A stretch of 64,000 nucleotides of DNA from JAFARE01 sp963777285 (lineage in GTDB: Bacteria > Chloroflexota > Dormibacteria > Aeolococcales > Aeolococcaceae), in contig CAVZPR010000002.1 of NCBI GenBank assembly GCA_963777285.1, positions 1,302,001 through 1,366,000 on the forward strand, written 5' to 3'. The notes beneath the pieces were generated by a model. That model did no database searches. It had not been told where the DNA came from and was given only the letters and a program-made list of their open reading frames with translations. A program made the translations under genes and the position numbers. This document shows positions 17,563-26,996 of this stretch, piece by piece; within the stretch, counting starts at the first letter, position 1, and each line of letters starts with the position of its first letter.

Positions 17563-18804
17563 ATGAGCGATCGTGGACCTCGAGATCTGAATTTGCAGGC
17601 CCAGGACCTTGGCCGGCGGCTGGCCCTTGCACGCGAGGCTCGACATCTCTCCCAGGACGAGGTGGCGGGCGTTCTAGGGGTCAGCCGAGTATTGGTTTCT
17701 CACTGGGAGCGCGGCGAGCGAGTTCCCGCGGAGCGTGTTCTAGAGCGCCTTACCGCCCTTTACGGAACCACGCTGCAGGCGCTTCTCGACCCGGCGCGAG
17801 TTGAAGCAGCCGCTGACCTTGCCGACCTGATGTTCAGAGCCGTCGACGGAAACCTCGATGTTCAAGCGCGGCTCGGTATCGAGGAGTTCGTGCGATTCCT
17901 GGATCAGTTCTGGTCGCTCATCGAGGATCTTGGTGAATTCTTCGCGCCGCTTCGGCAGTCACCCTTCTCACTTCGAGCTGGTTTCGCCACTAATGAGGAT
18001 GTGCGTCGGAAGGCGGAGGAGGCAAGGGATTTTCTGGGAGTCGGCATGGGTCCAGTTGGCGACCTTCCGACGCTCCTCGAAGAGACAGGCATGACTGTGT
18101 ACCGGGCACCACTCGGGGCCGACTTGAAGAGTTCTGTCTCGGGAGCCTTCCTCAACCATCCACGAACAGGATTCTCAATCCTCGTGAATACGGAAACCAC
18201 GCCAGGTCGGCAGCTGTTCACGATCGCGCACGAGCTCGCACACGCCTTCTATCACAGCTCTGACGCGGCACAAATAGTCAGCGTTTGGGGGAAGCGAGAT
18301 GAGCGGGAGCGGTTTGCCGACCAGTGGGCAAGCGAGTTCCTCCTGCCATCAGAAGGGTTGAGAAGGACCATCGAAAACCTAGGTATCAAGACAATCACTG
18401 AGCCAGAACAAGCCGTTCAATTGCAACGCTTCTATGGTGTTTCGTACAGCATGGTTCTCGTCCGCCTTCAACAGGCTCGTCTCGCAACGCCGGAGGCCAT
18501 TACGCGCCTCGAGAGCGCGAAGCCCTTGGTGGTTGCGTCGCGTCTCGGATACCGCGTCACCTCCGAGGAATGGGAACAGCGGCCGACAGCTTGGGGCATC
18601 TCCAGGCTCCCGCGACGGTTCGTACGCCTGCTTGTACAAGCAATTCAACAAGATCGGATGAGCATTGCGTCCGCTGCGGGTCTCACCGGCTTGACAATTG
18701 ACGACATCTCGGAGCTTGTGACGCCAGCAAACGAAGACTTCGATCCAGCAGTGAAGGAAGAACTGGGTGAGTTCAGAGATGTCAGGGAGCGTATCGCCGT
18801 TTGA
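17563..18804 (+). CDS. XRE-HTH / ImmA-IrrE metallopeptidase regulator
   Basis: 413 residues, intact. The N-terminus is an XRE helix-turn-helix (LAREARHLSQDEVAGVLGVS, RVLVSHWERGERVPA). The middle carries the ImmA/IrrE peptidase domain with a zinc motif in LFTIAHELAHAFYHSS (HExxH) and the downstream ADQWASEFLLP helix typical of COG2856. The C-terminal 100 residues are helical. Family members cleave or displace repressors to de-repress mobile elements or toxins. It is divergent from the Ubl operon and overlaps the following PIN gene, so it probably controls both. Confidence 0.88.
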   Translation: MSDRGPRDLNLQAQDLGRRLALAREARHLSQDEVAGVLGVSRVLVSHWERGERVPAERVLERLTALYGTTLQALLDPARVEAAADLADLMFRAVDGNLDVQARLGIEEFVRFLDQFWSLIEDLGEFFAPLRQSPFSLRAGFATNEDVRRKAEEARDFLGVGMGPVGDLPTLLEETGMTVYRAPLGADLKSSVSGAFLNHPRTGFSILVNTETTPGRQLFTIAHELAHAFYHSSDAAQIVSVWGKRDERERFADQWASEFLLPSEGLRRTIENLGIKTITEPEQAVQLQRFYGVSYSMVLVRLQQARLATPEAITRLESAKPLVVASRLGYRVTSEEWEQRPTAWGISRLPRRFVRLLVQAIQQDRMSIASAAGLTGLTIDDISELVTPANEDFDPAVKEELGEFRDVRERIAV

Positions 18805-19420
18805 CGGAGAGGTAGTCGCCGACACCGTCGTCGTCAACTACTTCCTTGCTGTTGGACGATTCCCGCTTCTTGCTGCGATAGCTGGCGGACGTGTCTATGT
18901 GCCACGTGCCGTCTATGATCCCGAAGATGCGCAGCGGGTACCCGAGGTCGGACTGAGCGAACTCGAGCAGGGCCTACGACGACACCGTCGGAGGGCGGCG
19001 GACGAAGAATTGTCTCCGCGCCAACGTGAACTCTCACGAGAGGCCCTTCCGCACTTCGAGCAGTTGCCGGATCACACTCGCGAAGGCTCGCTCGTACCAT
19101 TGATTCTCGATCCGGTGGAATTGAGCCGTTATTCTGCGTTCCGAGATCCCATGTGGACGCGGCAGTTCGATCTCATTGCGGGGCTGGGGGCGGGCGAAGC
19201 TGCCGCGATGGCGCTTGCCGAGACGCGTAACATGCGCCTTGCTACCGATGATCAGGACTGTATTCGAGTGGTGGAGAGAGGCAGTTCTGGCATCACCGTC
19301 CTTCGCGTCAGACGTCTCTTGCAAACAGCGGTCGATGTCGGCTTGCTAGGGCGGGAAGAGGCCCGGAGCGTTCACCTCGCCATGGTCTCTGCAGGCTTTC
19401 GTGATAAGGGCCGCTTGTAA
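18779..19420 (+). CDS. PIN-domain-like protein, partner of the XRE-ImmA gene
   Basis: ATG 18779 lies inside the end of the regulator gene; GTG 18767 is an alternative start. The PIN acidic pattern can be followed: EVVADTVVVNYFLAVGRFPL (first Asp), GLGAGEAAAMALAETRNMRL (Glu), then ATDDQDCIRV (Asp pair). About 214 residues, longer than typical VapC. COG2856 regulators followed by PIN proteins form toxin-antitoxin-like pairs in mobile regions. An RNase role is inferred from the fold. Confidence 0.65.
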   Translation: MSGSVSPFDGEVVADTVVVNYFLAVGRFPLLAAIAGGRVYVPRAVYDPEDAQRVPEVGLSELEQGLRRHRRRAADEELSPRQRELSREALPHFEQLPDHTREGSLVPLILDPVELSRYSAFRDPMWTRQFDLIAGLGAGEAAAMALAETRNMRLATDDQDCIRVVERGSSGITVLRVRRLLQTAVDVGLLGREEARSVHLAMVSAGFRDKGRL

Positions 19421-19477
19421 CCGGAGCGGCGAATCCGACCTCTACTGCCACGTCCAACGTGGCCGCTGCCGGGCAGC

Positions 19478-19687
19478 CTACTCATCCTTCAAGTGCGCAC
19501 GACCGGTGCCGAAGGTCTCAGCCGTCACGATCGTGCATAGCTCCCTGGTAGCCAACGTCTGATCACATGCGAATGAGCAGGCAGGAACGGCGCGACAGTC
19601 GCTACCGCCTAAACAGTCGCCGCGATGCTTCGTAAAGATGTTTCCCGCACGGGCTTGAAAGGTCGCACTGCAATTCGCGCACGTCAT
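19478..19687 (-). CDS. short cysteine-rich protein, possible zinc ribbon
   Basis: From ATG 19687 the minus strand encodes about 69 residues beginning MTCANCSATFQARAG, with further Cys in GDCLGGSDCRAVPACSFACD. A CxxC opening followed by an aromatic residue is common in zinc ribbons. It lies between the PIN gene and the DUF4913-like gene. No homologue is recognised, and the frame could be chance. Confidence 0.4.
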   Translation of the reverse strand: MTCANCSATFQARAGNIFTKHRGDCLGGSDCRAVPACSFACDQTLATRELCTIVTAETFGTGRAHLKDE

Positions 19688-19842
19688 GAGTGCGATCATA
19701 CAGCGCAATCTAGAACTGAGAACGTGGCACAGTCTTCGGCCGCGCCGAATGAACTTCGTGACGCTCGGAGTTGGCTAGCTGCTGCAACGTGCCTGGGGCA
19801 GGAAGCGCGGAGGCAAGGCCATCCGCTCTAACGCCGCTCCTG

Positions 19843-20340
19843 CTAGAGCTGATCGTTGCCCGACGGGGCCCACCCGGCGACACGCAGCGCTGGCTGCGCG
19901 GGATCTTCAGACACAGGCTGCGGTGCCGGCAGTTGTTCGCTGGGGGCGGGAGCGCGTTTGCACCGTTGTCCCCAGTCGCAGCGGAGTGCGAGTCTGTCGG
20001 CGCGTTCGCGCAACTCGTCGACGTCTGCATGCCAAGCAATCAACGCATGGGCGTTCTGTGCACCCACGACAGATGCATGCTCCAAGCGCAGCGCGAGCAC
20101 CTCTTGAAGGAACCCACCGTGGTTGCGCCAACAGCTGGGCCACGCGAGCTCCCCAAACTCGTAAGTCTGCAACAACCAGTCGACCCACTCGTCGAGATCG
20201 CGCCACCACGGGGCACTGGCGTCGTACGGCGACGCGATGGGTATCATCGCCCAGCTCAACTGAGCAGATGCACATCGCTCGCGTGAGGCTTTGATAGCGG
20301 CCACAGCCGCTGCCACATCTGGATTGGGGATCGCTGTCAC
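19843..20340 (-). CDS. DUF4913-like protein of an integrative element
   Basis: GTG 20340 overlaps the upstream xis stop (GTGA), which decides the start. Key segments are APWWRDLDEWVDWLLQTYEF, WPSCWRNHGGFLQEVLALRL and ALIAWHADVDELRERADRLA. The Trp/Cys-Trp-His pattern resembles DUF4913 proteins found in actinobacterial plasmids and integrative elements. The C-terminus is Pro-rich. Function unknown; its position beside xis and integrase ties it to the element's core module. Confidence 0.55.
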   Translation of the reverse strand: MTAIPNPDVAAAVAAIKASRERCASAQLSWAMIPIASPYDASAPWWRDLDEWVDWLLQTYEFGELAWPSCWRNHGGFLQEVLALRLEHASVVGAQNAHALIAWHADVDELRERADRLALRCDWGQRCKRAPAPSEQLPAPQPVSEDPAQPALRVAGWAPSGNDQL

Positions 20341-20699
20341 CGCGCGCGCCCCGTCCTCGATAGCGCGGAGTGCTCGGAGCAAGGCGGTAGGGGCGGATCG
20401 ACGCGAGAGGGGGCTCCGTATGGAAGGCTTCGATCGAGCATGAATTGCTCGAGCACGGGCCGCGCGATCCGGATCGTCCGCGGTCCCAAGCGTACAACGG
20501 GCAGCTCGTTCCGCCACACCATTTCCCACGTTTGGCGCCGGCCAATGCGGAGGGCTCGAGCCGCCTCCGTGACGGTCATTAGTAGATGAGGCTGTGGCGC
20601 CTCGCGCGGAACCTCCACTTCAGGCACAGGCGTCATCGCAGGCGCGGTCTCAAGGTCGAACGGGAAGGCGGGTTGCTTCAGCGGGGTCGTTTGTTGCAT
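20337..20699 (-). CDS. excisionase-family helix-turn-helix protein
   Basis: From ATG 20699 (a weak AGGAT lies just upstream) the protein has a Pro-rich leader, then LLMTVTEAARALRIGRRQTW, EMVWRNELPVVRLGPRTIRI and ARPVLEQFML, the standard excisionase HTH with wing. ATG 20717 is an alternative start. Excisionases bend attachment-site DNA and favour excision by the tyrosine integrase encoded downstream-proximal at 21032-22205 on the same strand. Confidence 0.75.
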   Translation of the reverse strand: MQQTTPLKQPAFPFDLETAPAMTPVPEVEVPREAPQPHLLMTVTEAARALRIGRRQTWEMVWRNELPVVRLGPRTIRIARPVLEQFMLDRSLPYGAPSRVDPPLPPCSEHSALSRTGRAR

Positions 20700-21031
20700 A
20701 GGGTCATCCTGGATCATTCGTGTGCGCAAACTGTGCGCAATACTGTGCGCAATTTCGGGTGGCCCAATTCGCGCCGTGACGGTGGATCGATCGACTTCTT
20801 CATGGGGTAATCTTGAACCCTCCAAGTACACAGGTAGTTCACAGTCGCGTACACATTTTGGGTCACAGTTTTCGTGGCAGAGCTGACCACAACGGCGTTG
20901 CGTTCCTTCGGACGTTCGTGACAACAACCCCATCATGAACCGTCCTAAGGCACATTTTCATATCAGTTTCCATAACATTCTTGGCCGTCCAGCGATCGCG
21001 GGACGGGTCCGAAGTCGGCGGCCACTCCTTA

Positions 21032-22205
21032 TTAATCCGCCGAGGTTGGGTCAGATAGCATCACGGCCATCCGGTCCACCGCTGTGCGCCGGAGGTTGTC
21101 GAGAACCGCCGTGTATACATTGGCGGTCGTAGATCTGCGAGTGCCCGAGAAGCGCGCTGACGGTCTTGAGATCCGCGCCGGCCGCGAGCCAGAGAGTGGC
21201 GGCTCCGTGACGGAGATCATGAAACCGCCGCGGCCGCATACCGGCGCGCTGCATCGTCTTGCGGAACATGTGCGCAACGTTCGTGCCCTTCAGTGGCTCG
21301 CCGTGCACGGTAGTGAACACAAGGTCACCAAAGGACATGTCCCATGACGGACCAGCAGCGAGTTCGCCACGCGCGTTGTCGCTTCCGATACGCAGCAAGG
21401 ACGGCACGGAGAGGTCGGACATCGGCACGGCGCGCGCGGACTTCCGCGTCTTCGTGGTTAAAAGGTGTGTCTCGCCACCGACGCGGGTCATGCTCTGCAT
21501 GACGAGGAGCTCGCGGCGGTCGAGGTCGACCCGGTCCCAGGTGAGCGCGAGCAGCTCGCCCAGGCGCATCCCGGTCCAGATCGCCGTCGCGATGATCGCC
21601 TGGAGGGGATTGCCCTGGAAGGCGTCGAGAATCGCGCTCGCCTCTTCGGGCCGCATCGGCTCGATCGGCTTGGGTTGGAACCGCCGGGGTGCGGCGAGAG
21701 CTGCGGCGTTCTGCGCTACGAGACCCTGCCGGAGAGCGTCGTTGAGCGCGGTGCGCAGCACTGCCCGAGCGTGGTTCGCGGTTTGGGGCGACCGGCCCGC
21801 ATTCATCATGCCGGCCGTCAGCCGGTCGACGTGCACCGGCTTGAGCTGCGTCAGCCTGAGATGGCCGATCGCTGGGAGCATATGGGTGTCGACCAGGCCG
21901 CGGTAACGAGCCGCCGTCGACGGCTTGAGGTCCGGCTCGGTCTGCTCAAACCACGAGGCCAGGTAGCCGCCGACCGTCAGCGTGCCGCGAGGTGGGAGCA
22001 TGCCCCGGCCCTTGGCGGCCATGGCGTCGGCGAGCCGGTCCTCGCACTCCGCTCGGGTGTGCCCGTAGACCGAGAACCAGCGGCGCCCAGAGGGGGCAGC
22101 GGGGTCGACGACGCTGAAGCGCCCCTCGTAGAGAGCCGGCTTCTTGGCGGTCGCCGCCGTTCGCTGACGTATGCGCCCGCGGCTTGGCCGCGATTTCGCT
22201 GGCAC
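21032..22205 (-). CDS. int: tyrosine recombinase/integrase, frameshifted near its catalytic Tyr
   Basis: The protein (about 390 residues, GTG start 22205) has an N-terminal arm-binding region, a SAM-like core-binding domain (LASWFEQTEPDLKPSTAARY) and the catalytic domain: TGMRLGELLALTWDRVD (Arg), RFHDLRHGAATLWLAAG (HxxR), LLGHSQI. One base out of frame near 21130, the expected end TTANVYTAVLDNLRRTAVDR is found (catalytic Tyr). As assembled the Tyr is lost; a single indel restores it. It lies 100 bases from the 3' end of tRNA-Thr, the probable attachment site. Confidence 0.85.
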
Positions 22206-22245
22206 GTGGGTATCGTAGCAAACTAACGTGGGTACAGCGTGGGTA
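22206..22245. repeat. three phased GTGGGTA repeats between int and tRNA-Thr
   Basis: GTGGGTA occurs at 22206-22212, 22228-22234 and 22239-22245, so the copies start 22 and 11 bases apart, near whole helical turns. Short phased direct repeats beside an integrase gene are typical arm-type binding sites, though here they overlap the region just upstream of the int start and could also be autoregulatory. Confidence 0.45.
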
Positions 22246-22281
22246 CAGGGCGTCAGCGAGGTTTCTGGCTCTTCGCGAAAA

Positions 22282-22303
22282 CCCTTATTTTACAAGGGCT
22301 TTA
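22282..22303 (-). terminator. Rho-independent terminator after tRNA-Thr (minus strand)
   Basis: On the minus strand CCCTT and AAGGG (22294-22298 and 22282-22286) flank a 7-base loop and are followed by TTTT. It lies just past the tRNA 3' end. Confidence 0.55.
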
Positions 22304-22378
22304 TGGAGCCGACGGGGAGATTCGAACTCCCGGCCAGCGGTTTACGAAACCGCTGCTCTACCACTGAGCTACGTCGGC
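22304..22378 (-). tRNA. tRNA-Thr (anticodon CGU)
   Basis: On the minus strand the acceptor GCCGACG pairs with CGTCGGC. The D arm is GCTCAGTGGTAGAGC, and the anticodon stem GCGGT/ACCGC encloses TTCGTAA (anticodon CGT). The T arm is GGGAG-TTCGAAT-CTCCC, and the gene ends T-CCA, so CCA is encoded. Its 3' end faces the integrase at 22205, which makes it the likely attB/attL site of the island. I did not find a second copy of the 3' end elsewhere in the window. Confidence 0.95.
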
Positions 22379-22419
22379 GGGGAAGGCACAGGGTACCAGC
22401 GACCGCCGCCGCCAGCCCC

Positions 22420-24973
22420 TTACGAGATCGCCAGGTCCCGAACGACGCCGCCCACGATGTACCCCGCGGAGAGCACCGAAGGCGCCCCGCCGAACGGATG
22501 GAACCCACCCCACGCGTCCACCACGTAGCCCTGGGTCGACGACCCCGGGATGTACGCGATGCCGCGGGCGATGTCCCAGCCCTTCCAGTACGCCGTGCCG
22601 TGCGCGTTCGCCGGCGGGGCGCCGCTGCCCACACCGAAGGCGTGGATGCCGCCCCAGCCGTCGACCATATAGCCACCGTCACCGTGCGGATCCAGCGTGA
22701 AGCGCCGCGCGATGTTGATGCCCGGCCAGTACGAGCTGTCCGTCGGTCGCGGCGGTACGTCGCCGCCCACGCCGAACGGATGGATCCCGCCCCAGCCGTC
22801 GAGCACGTAGCCGCTCTGCCCGTCGCTGCGCAGCACAACGTCCTTGGCGATGTCCCAGCCCGTCCAGTAGCTGCCGGTGACGTGCGGCGGGATGTCACCC
22901 GACGTCCCGAAGGGGTGCAGCCCGCCCCAGCCGTCGAGCACGTAGCCGCTGTGCCCATCGGAGCGCAGCACGACGCCGCGCGCGATGTCCCAGCCGGGCC
23001 AGTACCCGCTGGTCTGCACCGCGGGCGCGCCGCCGAACGCGTGGAGGCCGCCCCAGCCGTCGAGCAGATAGCCGCCCTGCCCGCTGGAGTTCAGCGCCAC
23101 GCCGCGGATGATGTCCCAGTCCGGCCAGTACTGGCCCGTGGACAGCGGCGCCGACGACCCGGGATCGAGCAGCCCATGACCGTCGGCCCCGTACATCTCA
23201 TGGAACGGCGTCGACCAGCCAGCCGAGTTCGAGACAGTCGTGGTCGCAACTCCGTTGACGAACGACATGTCCATCGTGGCACCGCGAGCGCTCGCCTCCA
23301 CGGCGAAGCTGTACGTGTGCCCCGGAGTCCCGTAGACGGTCATGCTCGTCGCCGCCGTCGTCGCATACAGGCTCCACCTGGAGCTGTTGTGGTCGCGCAC
23401 CCAGAGGCGGTATGAGCTAGCGCCCACGCTGTTCGAGTCCAGCCCCCAGCTCACGGTGAAGCCGGTGCTGCCCTGCGTCGACGACAGGCTGTTCATCGAC
23501 GCCTGGGGTGCCTGCGCACCGCTGAGCTCGCTGTTGCCGTGGAACACCGGCCACGCGCCGGTGTGCATGCGTGACGTGCCCGGGATCGGGTAGGCGCGCA
23601 CGGTCCAGCGATTCGCCTGCTGGTCCGCCTGGTCCAGCGTGATCACGCTGAGCCCGCCGTTGCCGAGGTCGGCGATCGCCGGCGCCGAATCGGAGCCCCA
23701 CTCCAGCCCGGACGTGTCATAGACGACGTTGCCAGAGTGGTCGTACGCCAGCAGCTGTGCGCCGCTGGCGATCCACACACCGTTGTCGGAGCTGGAATCG
23801 ATGGGTCCGATCGTCGGGTTGGACACGAGTTCGAATCGAGTGGTTGGGGTTCACCGGCCAGCCCGGCAGTGTGTTGCCGTTGCCGTCCCACGCGTAGAGC
23901 CAGCCGTTGGAGCTGGCCTGCACGACGTCGCGGCTGCCGTTGTCGAAGAGGTCACCCACGGCGGGCGACGCCAGGTTCTGGCCACCGGTGGTGCGCGGGA
24001 AGGCGCCCACGTTGCCGCCGGTCGCGGTCCACGCATTGACGTAGCGCCCCGCGCCCCCCTGGAACTCGAAGCCCGTTCCGGCCACCACGTCATCCGTCCC
24101 GTGGCGCTGCAGGTCCGCTGCGGCGGGCGATGACCACGGCGTGTCGTTGAACGTCTTGGGCCAGCCAGGCAGCGCGCAGTGCTCCGCGTTGGCGAACACG
24201 TTGGCGGTGCATCCCGTCGGCCGGAATGCCCAGTACTCGCCGCCCGGCGGGTAGGGGTCGTACGGTGGACCCGTCGAGTCCACGCCCTCGATGATGTCGA
24301 GCTGGCCATGGTGCTCGAGATCCGCCAAGGCCGGCGTGTCGAACGACGTGTCCCACATGTGGATCGGGAACCCGGGGAGCACGGCGCCGTTCTTGTTCCA
24401 CGCCCACAGGTGCTGGTCCCACGAGGCCGCCACCAACTCCTGCTGACCGTTGCCGAAGAGATCGCCCACGGCGATGCCGCCGAACAGTCCCGGCGACACG
24501 TTGCGCGCCGGCGGCGCGGTGTGCTGCGGCCATCCCGGCACGCGCGACCCGTCGCCGTTCCACACGTAGATCCAGCCCGCCTCGGACGACGCGATCACTT
24601 CCTCGTGACCGTCCCCGTTCAGGTCGGCGACCGTCGGGTTCGTGTGCAGGGGTCCACCCGTGTACTGCGGCCAGCCGGGGAGCACCGCTCCGGTGGTGCC
24701 GTCGAACGCCCAGACGCTGCCGTCGGGGAATCCGGCCACCACCTGCTTGCGCCCGTCACCGAAGAGATCGCCGACGGTCGCGCCCTCGAAGGGCTCGTTG
24801 CTCACCGAGGACCTTCCCGCCGACCTGGAACCTTCACCGACCGTCGTGCTCCAGCTGTAGCTGAGGCTGCCCGCCGCCGCCACCGGCTTGCTGGGCAGCG
24901 CGAACCCGACGACCGACGCCGCCAAGGCGAATCCGAGGATCAGCTTCTGATGTCTCAATGTCTTCTCTCGCAC
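22420..24973 (-). CDS. secreted FG-GAP beta-propeller protein with WGG-type repeats, one frameshift
   Basis: The likely start is GTG 24973, giving a signal peptide (KLILGFALAASVVGFALP). The first half has FG-GAP/VCBS blades, for example VGDLFGDGRKQVVAGF, VADLNGDGHEEVIAS and VGDLFGNGQQELVAAS. A frame break near 23850 is followed by a fibronectin-III-like domain (GFTVSWGLDSNSVGASSYRL). Then come five repeats of about 45 residues of the form YWPGWDIARGVVLRSDG, then GYVLDGWGGLHPFG. About 850 residues in all. Such proteins are exported and thought to bind surface glycans or proteins. No enzyme domain is seen. Confidence 0.8.
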
Positions 24974-25133
24974 TTCACCGATGGGTCCGAACGGGCGCGT
25001 TCGGAGCTCGTCCTGGGCCACGACCATACGAGTGGCCTGGCGGCGTGTTCGCGCGAACCACCGATTCGTTACGCACCTCGTCGCCCTCTGCGACGGTGAG
25101 CCGGAAGGCCGTGTCAGCCGGCCGCGGCGACGC

Positions 25134-26312
25134 TCAGAAGTGGTCCGCCATCCACAGGGGGCGGCGCTCGATGGCGCCGTCCATGAGCTCGACGTCGCCG
25201 TCACCTGCGTGCAGCAGCCCGATGCGTCGCGCGTCCCAGGCGGTCAGCGCGCCGGCGTACCACGCGCCCAGCGCGCCCGCGCCGCAGCGCACTGCGCCGG
25301 ATCCTCCCTCCGATGCGCGGGCGCCGCCACCGTCGAACTCGAAGACCACCCGCCGCGGTCCCTGGTCGCGCACCGGGTCGTTCACCTCCAGCTCCAGCAG
25401 GCCGGTGACACCGGCACGCCAGCCGCGCGCCGCCACCGCTGCGTCGATGTCGACGATGCGCTGCATCCAGCAGAGGCTCGCCTCGCTGCGCACCGTCTTG
25501 GCGGCGTCGGCCAGCATGTACAGCAGGTCGCTGTCCGGCGGCAGGCAGGAGTGGAACTCGACCTCGTCCGCCAGCGAGGCCATGCCTCCGAGGACGCCGA
25601 GCAGCCCGCGCAGCGCGTCCGGCGTGGTGGCGTGGAACTCGTCCACCAGCACCTGGGCCTCTTTCTCGTGCCGGTACCGGACGTAGCCGGTGAGGCGGTC
25701 GCCCTCGCGCCAGCCGTGGCGGTACTGGCGCGTGCCCGGCGACGTGATGCCCTCGACCGCCAGCCACCAGTCGGGCCGGTCCAGCGGGCCGTCCCAGTGC
25801 GGCAGGTAGGAGCGGCGCAGCGCCTCCACCTCGGCGTCGTCGCCCACCTCCACGGCACGGCCCTCCCCGCGCAGCGACGTCAGCGCCGCGGTCCGCACCC
25901 TCTGATGCACGCTGCGCGAGCCCACCTCCCAGCCCCAGCGGCGGTACAGGCTCACGGTCGCGGCGTACAGCGGCGCCAGGGCGGCGCCGTCGTCGCGGCA
26001 CACCGCCACGCAGTCGCGCATCAGCCTGCCCGCCAGCCCCTGACGCCGCCACAGCGGCCGCACCGCCACCGCGGCGACGCACGCCGCGGGGACAGATCGC
26101 CCGCCATAGAACTGCCCCGCCTGCATCACGGCGTATCCGCCCACTATCTCGCCGTCCGCCCGCGCCAGGCGCAGCCGGACGTGCTTCTTGGCCTCGGCCA
26201 TCCATCGCGCGGAGGTCTCCAGGGTCGAGCCGAACGCCTCGGCGTCGACCTCGATGAAGCGCTCGAAATCGGCGTCGTTCCGGGGGTCTCCGATCTCGAT
26301 GCCGTCAGCCAC
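25134..26312 (-). CDS. Eis-type GNAT N-acetyltransferase
   Basis: I choose GTG 26312 because the family sequence begins there (EIGDPRNDADFERFIEVDAE) and the length becomes about 392 residues, usual for Eis. The N-terminal GNAT domain has VAAVAVRPLWRRQGLAGRLM (acetyl-CoA loop). The second GNAT-like part and the C-terminal SCP2-like domain (LLELEVNDPVRDQGPRRVVF) follow, ending ERRPLWMADHF; Eis proteins use their terminal carboxylate in catalysis. Eis enzymes acetylate amines of aminoglycosides or proteins. Substrate here unknown. The interval 26313-26468 separates it from a divergent regulator. Confidence 0.85.
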   Translation of the reverse strand: MADGIEIGDPRNDADFERFIEVDAEAFGSTLETSARWMAEAKKHVRLRLARADGEIVGGYAVMQAGQFYGGRSVPAACVAAVAVRPLWRRQGLAGRLMRDCVAVCRDDGAALAPLYAATVSLYRRWGWEVGSRSVHQRVRTAALTSLRGEGRAVEVGDDAEVEALRRSYLPHWDGPLDRPDWWLAVEGITSPGTRQYRHGWREGDRLTGYVRYRHEKEAQVLVDEFHATTPDALRGLLGVLGGMASLADEVEFHSCLPPDSDLLYMLADAAKTVRSEASLCWMQRIVDIDAAVAARGWRAGVTGLLELEVNDPVRDQGPRRVVFEFDGGGARASEGGSGAVRCGAGALGAWYAGALTAWDARRIGLLHAGDGDVELMDGAIERRPLWMADHF

Positions 26313-26468
26313 GAGCGCCGACTTTAGCCGCCGGCGGCGAGTTGGCCAATTGCCACGCTTGATTACTTTGCAGTTTTGCCTACAATGGCCGTCTGGGCGG
26401 GCACAAGGGGAAGCCCGCTCGGGGTCACGGACTCCTTCCAGTGGGCAGGGGCACATTGGGGGGTAGGG

Positions 26469-26996
26469 ATGTCTGGGACCACGGCTCTGACTAGGGGCGC
26501 GTCAGTGAAGGGGACTGCAGACAGGGGCGACGAGCGACCGATTCGTGTGCTCGTCTGCGAGAACGATCCGGTGATGCGCTCGGCGCTGACCGATCTGGTG
26601 CGCGCCGTGCCCGGGATCGAGCTCATCGGCGCCGCCGGCGACGCCGACGAGGCCGCGGCCGCGGCGGCGCGCACCGGCCCGGACGTGGCGCTGCTCGACG
26701 TGCGCATGCCCAAGGGAGGCGGGCCCGAGGCGGCGCGATTGATTCGCGCCTGCTGCCCCCACACACGCCTCATCGCCTTCTCCGCGCACGCCGACCGGTC
26801 GGTGGTCCTGGAGATGCTGCGAGCCGGCGTCACCGAGTACCTCATAAAAGGTGTCGACGACGACGAGCTGGTCGACGCCATCCGCCGCACCGGGCGCGGC
26901 CGCCTGGGGCTCGGCGGCGTGGAGATGGCCGAGCTGGTGTTCGACCTGGTGGAGATGCTCTCCCAGGCCGAGCGGCAGGGAGCCGTCGCCGGATGA
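26469..26996 (+). CDS. response regulator, receiver domain with short C-terminal helix
   Basis: ATG 26469 follows a purine-rich site (GGTAGGG). The receiver domain has the acidic pocket IRVLVCENDPVMR, phospho-acceptor Asp in VALLDVRMPKGG, Ser in LIAFSAHAD and Lys in YLIKGVDDDE. The remaining 45 residues are helical without a recognisable DNA-binding domain. Its stop overlaps the kinase start by 4 bases, so the two are co-translated and the kinase is its likely partner. Confidence 0.85.
   Translation: MSGTTALTRGASVKGTADRGDERPIRVLVCENDPVMRSALTDLVRAVPGIELIGAAGDADEAAAAAARTGPDVALLDVRMPKGGGPEAARLIRACCPHTRLIAFSAHADRSVVLEMLRAGVTEYLIKGVDDDELVDAIRRTGRGRLGLGGVEMAELVFDLVEMLSQAERQGAVAG

Noticed and set aside
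17536..17564. TTGACA at 17536 as -35 of the XRE gene
   Set aside because: A 17-base spacer would put the -10 on the start codon itself, and no -10-like hexamer lies at an acceptable distance.
1..22205. Prophage interpretation of the island
   Set aside because: No capsid, terminase, portal, tail or lysis genes are seen; integrase with xis and defence genes fits an integrative island better.
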